From assembly GCA_911728435.2 (NCBI GenBank), contig OU452210.1, forward strand, positions 6,014,001 through 6,078,000: a DNA stretch of 64,000 nucleotides, in the 5' to 3' direction. Under the pieces are notes generated by a model. That model made no database searches and was not told the origin of the DNA. It saw only the letters and a list, made by a program, of their open reading frames with translations. Source of the stretch: Apoderus coryli (Eukaryota; Arthropoda; Insecta; Coleoptera; Attelabidae). This document shows, piece after piece, positions 48,401 through 57,361 of the stretch. The position numbers and the translations under genes are program-made. How positions within the stretch are numbered: the first letter of the stretch is position 1; every line of letters starts with the position of its first letter.

Positions 48401-51400
48401 TAAAAGCCCTCAAAAATAAAGAGAGTATTTCCAAAACTATTAAAATATTAAATTTAGATCCGTATTTGAATATTAAGGGTTGGTGGACGTTTGCAACATA
48501 ATGATTTAGATTTTAACTCTCAGCATCCTATAATTCTTCCAAAACATACATTGACACAATTGATAATAATATTCAAGCGTTATAAAATTTACATTTAGGG
48601 CACCAAGAATGGCTTGCAATTATTACGCTGCAATATTGTCAAATCGGCAGTCATCGCTGTATCTGTCAAATTTTAATATGCAATAAAATCTAGGATTGCG
48701 ATAGTTTAGATAACCTGCCAAGTTGGAAATAGTTTAGCTTTTAAATTTTAATATGCAACTGAAGCCTTGTATAATTTAAAAGCATAAATCGGTATACTTA
48801 ACACAGACCTGGGTTTTAATTAGAATTATATATTCTTATAAATTTCTTAAAGTTCTATAAAAACATCCGTATGTCTGTATATTAACAGATATTAAAGTTC
48901 AGCGCATTCAACTTCTCCTCAACTTTCATTTTCAAAGTTCATTTTAATACTTGCATTACAAAAGAACAATTTTGCGGTTTTATAAAATCGCGTAGAGGTA
49001 GGTATGTTCCGTGTGATTAAAGTTTTGTAAAATTTAATTAAGTTAAAAGGCCATGCATGTTGCCAAGCGATTTAAAGGTTTTTTTAAGACAGAAACAAAT
49101 CTTTCTATTTCCACAACAAACGTCGTGTGATATTGATAGTGTTTTGCACGCTATCAATTTTGGTACAAAGTAAGTATACATAAAAATAATATTTGTACTG
49201 CTACAGGGCATCTAACAAATAAACGATTAATCCGTTAGTCACAATGTGTTTGATTGAGAATAATAGGATCTTTAGAGTATCAAGTTTTGTAGAAGACATT
49301 GACATGTATCATAGCCTACATTATAATTATCTTGAGTATATATCATGATCATAATTATTTATGACAATACCTAGTGCAAAATATTGACATTGCTAGGCAA
49401 CAAAACAAAACCCGCTTGATATAAGTCTAATATATTTCTTTTAAATTGTATTTCTTCAAACGTAGATGAAAAATTTTGGTTTTTGATAAAATAGCGCTCA
49501 TCCTGGAAAAAACTTTTTTTTTTCAAAACTCTTGAGATTAAATTTGATAAACATTTTCTTTGCTCGATTTTTTTTCGAGAAGTGTAACAATATCAATTAT
49601 TCAATATTGTTGGAAAACTCAACACACTGTGGTTGGTTTACCATATTATAATTGGCACATGTCTATCTATTAATAATATAGTATTTTATTCAGTTTATCA
49701 GCTTACCATGGTAGTTTATACTAGCAGGGTTATGGGCCCAGAATAATTTGCTGTGATTTTAAGTGGTATAATTATTATAAACCAAATTGAAGAAGACAGA
49801 AAATGTCCAGTCAATCTGCATACATGGTGGAAAAATTAGAAGGTAATAAAAATTATGCAACCTGGAAATATGCAATGAAGATGCTGGTCATTAAAGAAAA
49901 ATTGTGGAAAGCCATTGAGGAACCACAGGTAGATAAAGAAATTGATCAACAAGCATTAGCAGCTATAGTTTTGAATATTTCTCGAAACATTTATGTGAGA
50001 ACTAGAAGTGCTACCACAGCCAAAGAAGCCTGGCAAAAATTGGAAAATACATTCGAAAGACGAGCTTTACTCTACAAAGTTTACCGATTTTAACACAACG
50101 GAAAGTTATAAATAAAATGCTTGAAATTCAAAATGAACTTAATGGTGTTTGTCGAGAAGTTACTGATGAATATATGGCGTTTAAATTATTAGCAAATTTT
50201 CTGAAGAATACGATTCATTAGTTATAGCACTGGAAAACAGCTGTAAAAATTTACAGTTACATCTAAAGGTGAGTCAGCATTAGTCTCAAAACAAAATTTC
50301 CAAAACAATTTCGAATTCAAACATAACGAATCAAGGCGAGTGGAAGAAAAACAATTTAGAATGTTACATTTGTAAGAAAATGGACACATTTCCAATCAAA
50401 TGTTGAAGAAAAATCTATTTCACGACATGGACTACTTGCTCACGAAGAAATTGATAATTGTTACGATAGAAATTGGTACTTGGATTCTGGCGTAACCTGT
50501 CATATGTGTCCGCAAAAATCAATGTTTAAGGAGATTAAAGAGACTACAAAAAAATTTAACATAGAAACTGTAAATGGCGAACGAATTTCACCACAAGGTA
50601 TGGCCGATATTACTTTAAATATAAATTTGTACGATGAAAATAAAGAAATTGAGTTAAAAATGTTTCCTATTTACCAGAGTCAAAAATCAGTTTGTTATCT
50701 GTTAATCAAATATTTGATACGGCTATGAAATTTATTTCAATGAAAAACAATTTACAATCAGAAGTTAAATTTCAAAAGAAATTATTGCAAAAGATTCAAA
50801 AACTACAAATGGGTTATACATGCTTGATTTGGTTCAGAATATAGCGCGGATTACGAAAAATTTTTCAAATTACGATGTTTGGGATAAAAGATTTGCATAA
50901 ACGAGTGAATGAGGTATGGAAAAGTTACAAACATTAGTTACTGGTGTTCATCAAAATTTATGACAACCCAACAAAATTTGTGAGAATTGTGTAATGGGAA
51001 AACATTGTAGAGCGAATTTTAGCAAAAATAAAGGAAAAAGAGCTAACGAAATATTAGAATTAATACATTCTCATTTATGCGGTCCAATGGAAACTGAATC
51101 TCTAAGAGGTGCAAAATATTTTATAACTTTTATTGATGATAAATCGCGAAACACATTTATTTTATTCGTTGAAAATCTGAGGTTTTAAATTTTTTTAAAG
51201 ATTTCAAAAATATGGTTGGAAAGAAAATTAAACAACTAAGAAGCGATAATGAAAAAAAAATACGTAATCAAAATGATGGAAAACTATCTAAACTGGAATA
51301 ATTCACCAATTATCAGCTCCGTATACTCCGGAACAGAATGGTGTTGCAGAACGCTCTAATCGAACCATTATGGAAAAAGTACGAAGTATGAAGAATGATG

Positions 51401-54031
51401 CGAGCCTTGAAAAGAAATTTTGGGCCGAAGGAGGCGCTTTAAAAAATATGACTCCTGAGGAAGTTTGGTCAGGCAGAAAACCGTATGTGGGATATTTGAA
51501 AGTATTTGGTTGTAAAGCTTTTGCACAGATACCTAACGTAAAGGGAAGAAAATTAGATAGAAAATCTATGGAATATATTTTCCTAGGATATGAAGAGAAT
51601 TCAAAATATTTTCGATTGTATGACAATAACAGAAAGCTGAGTTAATTTTTGCGAGAGCGGCGACAGGCCTCTTCACCATTATAATGCATCAGCGCGTTCC
51701 TCGAAAATTTTGCAACAGATTTTTGGAAAAGACATTACTCAACTTCTTACTCCGTGTAATCTCAGCTTGGCTCACTGCATCTTCTCGCTGTTCCCATGTT
51801 TAAAACCTACACTGCAAGGATACTGTTTCAACGACAAGAGTCGATAGAAGCAAATGCGAAGAGAAAACTGATATCCGGAACGGTTTCAGCATGTGGAAAC
51901 ACCGATGGAAACGTATTGTTAAGTCAAATGGGTATAACTTCGAAGGGTGGTTGCTATGACTAAAATTAATGCGGACTCGCGGTAGGAAATCTAATTGGTT
52001 CTATCTAAATCTCAGCGTTATTTACCTATAGTTTTACATATTTTCCTGATTTGAGGTGAATTTTTATAATTCAACAAATATACAAGGAACAAATTTTTGA
52101 AAAGTGTTTACATGGTCAAAATTTTGTTAGTTAACACTAACTGTATAACTACAGGCATCGCATTTTTTCATATTTAAGTAAAGAGAGACGAACTAAATAA
52201 AGAGTAATGTACACATAATACGTAAATGACTGAAATGAATTGTTTGACACTTTGGTTGCCGTCAAATGAGTAATCGTATATCTCTTGTTATTAGTAGTTC
52301 AGCGACAAGATCACCTTACCTCCTAGGATAGAGTACTCCTGGTGACACAATGAAACGACTCCATTATAACCGGAGAAACTAAGAGTTACCTAATCATAAA
52401 CTAAATAACTCCGACAGCAAATAATAATACGTCAGTTGATTTTTGTTGTACACTTCTGTTTGCTAAAATTATTAGTAACCTATGTGTTTGTTACTCTGTA
52501 TGAATATCTCTATCATCTAAAGAAAAATATCCACCTAGCTTTTTCTCTTTTTTGTGAAATCGAAAGCAGAAATGCCCCGACACGTCATTTTTTAAGATAT
52601 TCTATCAAATCAGCCGTAGTAGCAAAATATTGTTAATTGTCCCAAAGAATATAGTCTAAAAGCAATAAATCGGTAGACCTAGCCAGCCATTCAATTGGGC
52701 AATTATTTACAAATTCTCTAACAGCAGCAGCCAACACAAATAATTGCATATCTGCTATTATTTCAGTTATGAAACAATTACAACCTCAAGCATGTTTAGG
52801 TAGATTTCACCAGTTGAATTTCCAGGAATGTAAAGTGGTCTTCAAATATAACTTCATAACATAGTCACTAGTCATTATTTTTGAAGGTGTTAGGTATGAA
52901 ACTCACTAAACAACTGTGGGTTACTGATAAGATAAGCTGTGTTCGGTTTAAAATCCTTATTATAAACGAATAAGAGACACCTAAGGCCTCAGCTAGGTGA
53001 GGGGAACTTCTTAGGCTCTATTAAACGTCTCGGTTTTAGTGGCAATTATGGAAATAATTCTGTCTGGCTATTTAAAATAAAATTCCGTGTTAATATATTT
53101 TTTTTATTTTACCGTTCAGTTTAATGAATCAAATTAGTAAGAAGTGGCTAAATATAAGCATTTAAGATGTCATGTTTCCTGGTGCCTATAAAGTATTATA
53201 GTCTCCTTAGATAAGCGCATAACATCCAAAAACTATTCGATTATATATATACAAGCATATGGCAGAAACTCGTTATCCAGCATCCCATTGCAAGTAATCA
53301 AAGGAATATCTGAGCGGAACTTTCATGTTTAACTGAGCTTGTAGAATCTGTTCTTGTTTCGTTCGGCAACGTCCACTAAGATGATTGTCCATTGGTGTCC
53401 AGCTTTTACTGATGTTTCGTCACCTGCTATGACCTTTTTAGGAAATATGGATCGTTGTTAACACAGGAAATCCTCATGTTGTCTATACAATGCAAAATTA
53501 ATAGATACACCACAATACACCGTATCTATGCTTTGGAATTTTAGGATATATACGAGACATTCCCAGAGCAATCCGTTAAAAGTTGAAAGTTATTTTTGTC
53601 TAAATAAAATGATTTTTTTATTTTGATTATGACGAGTATACAAATTTTGTGATAAAAATTTGCTCCAAAACCATTCATGTTTTTTATAATATTTTTAATT
53701 TTCTGTTTTCAAAAGGTGGGAGAGTTTAACAGCACAAGAAAACTTACTCGATCTTCTAGAAGGTGATCTAATTAATACAAATACTGCTTTGACATTAGCT
53801 CCCATAAACTCAAGCAACATATATGCAAGAAGACATTCCACACATGCCTGCTCTTACTTGGATGAACATTCAAAAACGCACATAACGGTGAGTGAAAATA
53901 AATTGTTTATTTTGCATGTGACTATATTGTATTGTATATTATAACAAATTTACTAATTATCATAATATGTACAATTTGTTAAGGTTTATTGTTTGTTTTT
54001 TCAGATTCTTCCAAAATTTTTTTTGTTTTAA
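45325..54031 (+). CDS. Split host gene, small possibly secreted protein, unknown family
   Basis: Five short open blocks with consensus splice sites can be joined in phase: 45325-45417, 45657/45664-45719, 49089-49169, 53716-53887 and 54005-54031. Joined, they give about 142 residues: a hydrophobic signal-peptide-like start, a basic stretch (RHRNSFG...TRNRDIK), QKQIFLFPQQTSCDIDSVLH, then WESLTAQENLLDLLEGDLIN and a Ser/Thr/His-rich end. If the protein starts instead at the ATG at 45658, it is about 113 residues without a signal peptide. Introns of 3.4 and 4.5 kb hold the BEL/Pao and copia relics. I do not recognise the family. Phase agreement across exons 2-4 is the main support; exons 1 and 5 are less certain. 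Confidence 0.5.
45657..45719 (+). CDS. Exon 2 candidate
   Basis: Bounded by GGATTTGCTTTGCAG and ATTAA|GTAAGTATG. The used frame reads MERHRNSFGNVEEVTRNRDI plus two bases of a Lys codon (phase 2). The ATG at 45658 could be the start codon if exon 1 is not joined. A second frame is also open (WRGIVTVLVM...), but its phase does not fit exon 3. Confidence 0.5.
46147..48682 (+). pseudogene. BEL/Pao LTR-retrotransposon relic (within intron)
   Basis: Domains follow the BEL/Pao order through many frameshifts: a gag zinc knuckle CLACGQNNSHSLNLC (about 46320), protease LDSGSQFNFIT (about 46635), LGWILGGQITN (about 46787), ALKRFYQTQRRLKGDAFRNH and YQDFTKEYIDSGDMED (about 47000-47100), RT VISADIVKMYWQI with QRIFWWFS (about 47175-47260), APFLALRCLQELEHEFQDRF, an RNase H region with LPRLE and WCDS, an NPADI.. 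block (about 47990), and an integrase-side segment IKALKNKESISKTIKILNLD, ending near 48680. The RT YMDD region is deleted and no LTRs are recognised. It lies in the second intron of the split gene. Dead copy. Confidence 0.85.
48190..48340 (+). repeat. Small insertion inside the BEL/Pao relic
   Basis: The BEL/Pao-like frame breaks after FDRFSR (about 48172) and resumes at VQIARSKLISLTQKQ (about 48340). The intervening ~150 bp ends in GCGAAATAAATACATTTATT followed by (ATT)n, a non-LTR-type 3' tail. Probably a tiny 5'-truncated LINE insertion. Confidence 0.5.
48683..49088. other. Intron sequence, nothing recognised
   Basis: Between the end of the BEL/Pao relic and exon 3. Possibly decayed continuation of the same element; no motif is safe to call. 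Confidence 0.35.
49089..49169 (+). CDS. Exon 3 candidate
   Basis: 81 bp between GGTTTTTTTAAG and GGTACAAA|GTAAGTATAC. It supplies one base to finish the Lys codon from exon 2, then 26 codons QKQIFLFPQQTSCDIDSVLH+AINFGT, and leaves AA for the next exon. The frame is also open upstream to an ATG at 49058, so an alternative start (MLPSDLKVFLRQ...) is possible. Confidence 0.55.
49609..49726 (+). repeat. Putative copia 5' LTR
   Basis: TGTTGGAAAACTCAACACAC begins and ...TATACTAGCA ends a 118-bp segment directly before the primer-binding site, giving the TG...CA limits of an LTR. It is short for copia and no second LTR is present for comparison, so the left limit is inferred. Confidence 0.5.
49727..49741 (+). 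other. Copia primer-binding site (initiator tRNA-Met half)
   Basis: GGGTTATGGGCCCAG is complementary to the anticodon stem-loop of initiator tRNA-Met (CTGGGCCCATAACCC). Copia elements are known to prime from an internal half of that tRNA, so this both identifies the clade and fixes the LTR end. Confidence 0.8.
49803..51645 (+). pseudogene. Ty1/copia gag-pol relic (gag, PR, part of IN)
   Basis: Gag: MSSQSAYMVEKLEGNKNYAT, then WKYAMKMLVIKEKLWKAIEE and AAIVLNISRNIYVRTRSATT, the UBN2-like copia gag. A damaged zinc knuckle CYICKKMDTFPIKC sits near 50356. Protease: WYLDSGVTCHMCPQK near 50474. Integrase: ENCVMGKHCRANFSK (about 50982), ILELIHSHLCGPMETES, YFITFIDDKSRNTFILFVE, TPEQNGVAERSNRTIMEKV (about 51322) and KVFGCKAFAQIP...MEYIFLGYEENSKYFRLYD. 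An internal deletion removes the part between FWAEGGALKN and MTPEEVW. RT, RNase H and the 3' LTR are absent; at 51650 the sequence passes into a mariner fragment. At least five frameshifts. Confidence 0.9.
51650..51970 (+). pseudogene. Mariner transposase C-terminal relic
   Basis: Reads LHHYNASARSSK (mariner LHHDNA..H with the catalytic Asp changed to Tyr), degenerate SPDLAPCDFFLFP-like CNLSLAHCIFSLFPCLKPTL, then SMWKHRWKRIVKSNGYNFEG, the usual mariner C-terminus. It is fused directly to the end of the copia relic and differs from the 42.3-kb mariner. Inactive. Confidence 0.65.
52520..53010 (-). pseudogene. Decayed copy of the DD41D transposon at 62460
   Basis: Nucleotide similarity to the element at the right edge is visible in the same order and strand: CACCTAGCTTTTTCTC, GACACGTC, TCTAAAAGCAATAAATCGG, CAGCCATTCAATTGGGC, CAAGCATGTTTAGGTAGA, TTTCACCAGTTGAATTTCCA, GGAATGTAAAGTGGTC, TGTGGGTTACTG, GAGACACCTAAGGC and CTCAGCTAGGTGA. 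Several internal segments are deleted, including the stretch encoding the C-terminal catalytic block, and no long ORF is left. It lies in the third intron of the split gene. Confidence 0.85.
53350..53500 (-). pseudogene. Mariner-like fragment (first catalytic Asp block)
   Basis: The minus strand reads NNDPYFLKKVIAGDETSV, then AGHQWTIILVDVAERNKN before a stop. FLKKVIAGDE is the mariner block with the first catalytic Asp. Only about 35 codons are recognisable and the flanks are unclear. Confidence 0.45.
53716..53887 (+). CDS. Exon 4 candidate
   Basis: 172 bp between TTCTGTTTTCAAAAG and CATAACG|GTGAGTGAA. Its first G completes AA|G = Lys from exon 3; 57 open codons follow: WESLTAQENLLDLLEGDLIN, TNTALTLAPINSSNIYARRH, STHACSYLDEHSKTHIT, ending in phase 0. 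The other frames have stops. This is the best-supported exon of the set. Confidence 0.65.
54005..54031 (+). CDS. Exon 5 candidate, terminal
   Basis: A strong pyrimidine tract (GTTTGTTTTTTCAG) precedes ATTCTTCCA..., which adds eight residues (ILPKFFLF) and a TAA. AATAAA occurs about 75 bp downstream (GTAAATAAATAG, about 54104). The intron is only 117 bp. The peptide end is low-complexity, so a different terminal exon remains possible. Confidence 0.35.
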   Translation: MLPKFFLF

Positions 54032-55464
54032 ATATTTTTGATTATTGTGTTCATTATTCTAACGCCCAAAATTTGGATTTAGTATTCCAGAACCCTGGTA
54101 GGGTAAATAAATAGCCCTGTGATCGCAAGATAATAATTTTAATCTGACAGTAAGAAAAAAGTCTTGTTGACATAATTTTTAATAGTTGTAGTGAGTGTGT
54201 TTTTGAACTGCGAATCCGAAATACGTAACAATATCGACAGGCAATGGCAAAAGTCATAAATGTCGATTCGAGAACCAGCAGAATCCATAATTTAAGATTA
54301 CTCAGTGCAAATGATTTGAGAAAATGCGATTTTCAAGTAGAATCTATTCAGATAATGGCAATGTTGGAGCAGAGTCAATGGATCACAAGAGATGAGTTGG
54401 CTGGACCAACCCTGAAGTAACACGAAGAATCATGAATGAAAAACTTGAAGGCGTCATCATAATAACTAATACATTTGCAAAATTCAGGTGTTCTACCAAT
54501 TGAACTGACGTTCCTCAATTCGCATACTTGATGTTTTCTGTGTGCAGTTTACGAATTGAATTTGTTCTTAATTCGTGAATATTAGGTTATTTCATTTTAC
54601 TGTATATATGTATCGGTGATACACTACACAGTCTCAACTTAGGTGAATATCGTTCTTTCGTTTGTATATTAATAATAAACTATAATAATTGAATAAAAGT
54701 TCTAACAAATAAATAAGAATGTTAGTCATGGGCAAAAACCAAAACTCCAAAGTCTATTTTTTCCAAATCATATCGACTGCAAGAGAAAGGAATTAAATAG
54801 ATTACTTTGTGATACAGAACGCAAGGCATGCACTGACAAAGTAAAAATACCTGCTTGAGGCTTTAGAGACGTGAGCTCAAAGCTCAAGCGTATAAACTTT
54901 AAAATTTACATCCGCGAACAACTCGATACAATAATATAAAATCGAGGTAACAATTTTATTTAACAATTGAATTCAATTACCGGGTACTTGGAAATTCATA
55001 TTAACGTCTTCACACTTCAATTACACTTATAATAAAAAGTTTAAAATTTTCCATACAGAGCACAAAAATAAAAAACTAAATCTTTTCGAATCACTAGAAA
55101 TAAATAAAAAAAAATTCCAACAAATTATTTAATAGTAAAATGATAATAGACCCCCGTTGATAAAAAAATATCCTTTATTCGATAAGCATTTATACAATTT
55201 GTAAATTTATTATCCGCGTATTTTTGTAATGGGTTGAAATAAGTAACCCCTAATACAGTTTTTTTTTCGATACAACTTTCTATTTTTACAAATTGTGTCT
55301 GAAAAGCCCAATTCATTTATTTATATATTTTTTTTTTGCTAACTTCAAGATTTACGGTAAAATAATTAAATGTTCCATGTTTTATGATTTTCTCTAAAAA
55401 ATATTAATTTATTTACAGAAAATATGAATGAACAGATGAATTTGAAATGGCAGATATGCATTTT
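54032..55464. other. No firm gene; one unassigned open stretch
   Basis: 54238-54417 (+) is open for about 60 codons after ATATCGACAG: AMAKVINVDSRTSRIHNLRL, LSANDLRKCDFQVESIQIMA, MLEQSQWITRDELAGPTLK, then stop. It could be an alternative last exon of the split gene (phase 0 fits) or an old mobile-element piece. The remainder is AT-rich with nothing recognised. Confidence 0.3.
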
Positions 55465-55690
55465 TCATTATCATCATCAGCATTCACTCGCAAACGAGTA
55501 TGCATTTTCTCCAACTCAGGGATTTCCGTTGTGAACCCTAAGATGGCTAAACAGACCGATGCCAGAGCCACAAATGTTGTGACAAACTGACACAACCAAT
55601 CGTCACCTTTACCGGCTGTCGTAGCTGCGCTGCCCCATCGATGCACTCTCTCTCCTTTCGATGATGCTGTCTCATGTCGTCGACGCTGCT
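55465..55690 (-). pseudogene. RTE-like LINE 3'-end fragment
   Basis: Same family as 33891-34564: shares CATTCACTCGCAAACGAGTA, CCAACTCAGGGATTTCCGTT, CTAAGATGGCTAAACAGACC, TTGTGACAAACTGACACA, CTGCGCTGCCCCAT and CTCATGTCGTCGACGCTGCT. On the minus strand SSVDDMRQHHRKEREC and a degraded zinc-finger end are visible. 5'-truncated, about 225 bp. Confidence 0.8.
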
Positions 55691-55862
55691 TTCCGCCTTG
55701 TGTCGGTTTTTTGACGAAAAATCATACAGATTTGTCCCAATGTTCATGCTGCCGGCCACACATTGGCCTAATTGATCAGGTTGGCGCCAATATACAATCA
55801 CTCCCAATGTGCCGATGTTGTACAGAATGTTACCGCGAACGTAAGCCTATGGTGGCGCCAAC

Positions 55863-56130
55863 ATGTGGAGCCGGGGTAATGCTCTAGAGAAAGCCGCAAC
55901 TAATTTAATTGAAGAAACCTCAGAAACTGTTGCCAAGATAATAGCTCGGGTGCTAAATATAAGCCAATTTGTAGATTTTAGAATTTTAAAGACACCAAAG
56001 TTGTATCCCTCTCATTTTCAACGGCTGCAAGCGTTAATGATTCGACATTTTACACTACGTTTGGTTTTTTGTCAATGGCTTGTTAATATGGTTGGCCAAG
56101 CTCCTCCGTTCTTAACAAATGTTTTATTCG
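55863..56130 (+). pseudogene. DUF4817-type transposase relic, first segment
   Basis: The frame contains EETSETVAKIIARVLNISQF, LYPSHFQRLQALMIRHFTLR and LVFCQWLVNMVGQAPPFLTN+VLF, matching the region between the helix-turn-helix and the first catalytic block of insect DUF4817 transposases (HPYHYQRVQAL, FCQWLL, FLRNVLF). It is interrupted by an inverted-repeat insertion exactly before the TDEATF motif. Confidence 0.8.
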
Positions 56131-56164
56131 AAAGAAGTAGTCCATACTGAAGTGGAGTAGAATA

Positions 56165-56365
56165 ATTTAATATTCTTGAAATAAAAGTCGACCTCCACAC
56201 AATAAATTTAATAAAAATCCTCAATTAGTACTACTAAATTAGTACATATTATTTTTGGGAATTTTATTTATCAACTCTAGAAATAAGAATGTATGGTGAC
56301 ATTTATTGAGGATTTTTATTAAATTTATTGTGTGGAGGTCGACTTTTATTTCAAGAATATTAAAT
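56165..56365. mobile_element. Perfect 61-bp inverted-repeat insertion
   Basis: 56165-56225 and 56305-56365 are exact reverse complements over 61 bp (ATTTAATATTCTTGAAATAA ... AAAAATCCTCAAT), around a 79-bp spacer. The insertion breaks a DUF4817 relic. AAATGTTTTATT occurs both at about 56120-56131 and at 56362-56373, so the host sequence is duplicated across it. No coding capacity; a MITE-like element with identical arms. Confidence 0.85.
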
Positions 56366-56480
56366 GTTTTATTTACTGACGAAACGAATTTTTCGATAGA
56401 TTGTATTAGAAATGTTCATAAGAGACGTCAGTTTTGTTCATCAAATTTAATACCAAAGACCCTTTAAATTTTCATCACGT
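56366..56480 (+). pseudogene. DUF4817-type transposase relic, second segment
   Basis: Immediately after the inverted repeat the relic resumes: NVLFTDETNFS, with the first catalytic Asp in TDE. Shifted frames then give DPLNFHHVNS-type sequence resembling the ENPH...HQ..FSVNVW stretch. It decays by about 56480. Confidence 0.6.
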
Positions 56481-56559
56481 CAATTCTTAAATTTTTTCTG
56501 TTTCTACTTGGATACATCCTGTAGATAGGTACAGCAGATTTTTAAAGACTAAAAACGGA

Positions 56560-57050
56560 ATTGATTTAAGAGTAATAAGGAAATCGGTAAATGACTGCTG
56601 TACTTTATAGGATAACATTGACATATATTTCTACCAATTGTACATTTCATAGTGTTTGTCTCATAGACTATATTTGAATAACTCGAAGCGTAAAATGATT
56701 CCGTCCTCACGGAAAACGCGTCCGCTGTTTTACTATTACTCTGTCGCTGAATCAACCACCGCACATGGTAATCCAGTTAAGGATTTGGATGTGTGGTATG
56801 ATGTAGATATTATTATGTCGTTTAGTGTAGTCTTGATGAAGGTAACAGAGGTAAATAAGGCATAACTATATAGTTAAAAATTGCAGGCAAGTCTCTGATG
56901 CTGCCACTTTGAGTTATTGTAATGTGCGTTTGTTCAATCAAGGTTATAATATTAGGAGTCCTTTTTATGTTTGCAGCAAGTTGATGATTGAAAGAGTCCA
57001 AAGAAGATTTTTTATTGTAAGAACTAGGACCAAATGATTCAGGTAATATT
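56560..57050 (+). pseudogene. LINE reverse transcriptase 3' relic
   Basis: IDLRVIRKSVNDCCTL (ADDLKxF...DC..LQ), LYLNNSKRKMIPSSRKTRPL (LN..KC..ISFSRKT), SVAESTTAHGNPVKDLDVWY+DVD (VKDLGV.FD), then frame-shifted LLYCAFVQSRL-type sequence and KLMIERVQRRFFIV. The order and spacing match the C-terminal third of Jockey/CR1-type RT. Upstream RT blocks are missing. Confidence 0.7.
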
Positions 57051-57280
57051 AAATACAGCTCTGTGCTATGAATAAAATAATAAATATAATAAAAAGAAAG
57101 TGTGTTTACACTATTTTCATTGCATTTTTATTTCTATTTTTACGGCTGGTGTTACCGATACATTAGTTTTGTTCAGCCTCTGTATGGTGGGATATGCATT
57201 ACTATGTGTATATAGATGGTACGTGTTTACATATATCTACTGTTGTGTATCTCACTGTGCTTAAATGCAGGCCAATATTG
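57051..57280. other. Spacer; nothing recognised
   Basis: No motif; possibly 3' noncoding LINE sequence or the start of the unit that carries the hammerhead. Confidence 0.3.
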
Positions 57281-57283
57281 TAG

Positions 57284-57357
57284 ATGGGCGACGACTATGG
57301 TACTCTGACGAGCTCATAATAAGAGCGAAACGAATTCGGTAGTATCTGTCGACCCAT
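57284..57357 (+). ncRNA. Type I hammerhead ribozyme, canonical core
   Basis: Core CTGACGA at 57305-57311 matches CUGANGA exactly. A perfect 4-bp stem II GCTC/GAGC (57312-57315 / 57323-57326, loop ATAATAA) has the canonical G-C closing pair. GAAA is at 57327-57330. Stem III AC/GT closes a short GAATTCG loop, and the cleavage triplet is GTA (57339-57341). Stem I pairs GTATC (57342-57346) with GGTAC (57299-57303), one T bulged, and can extend through GTCG/CGAC to CCAT/ATGG. All invariant positions are present, so activity is plausible. No coding relic of a Penelope-like element was seen beside it. Confidence 0.75.
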
Positions 57358-57361
57358 GCCT

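Noticed and set aside
55845..55875. GGTGGCGCCAACATGTGGAG resembling a retroviral tRNA-Lys primer site
   Set aside because: No adjoining LTR or gag; a DUF4817 relic starts immediately after.
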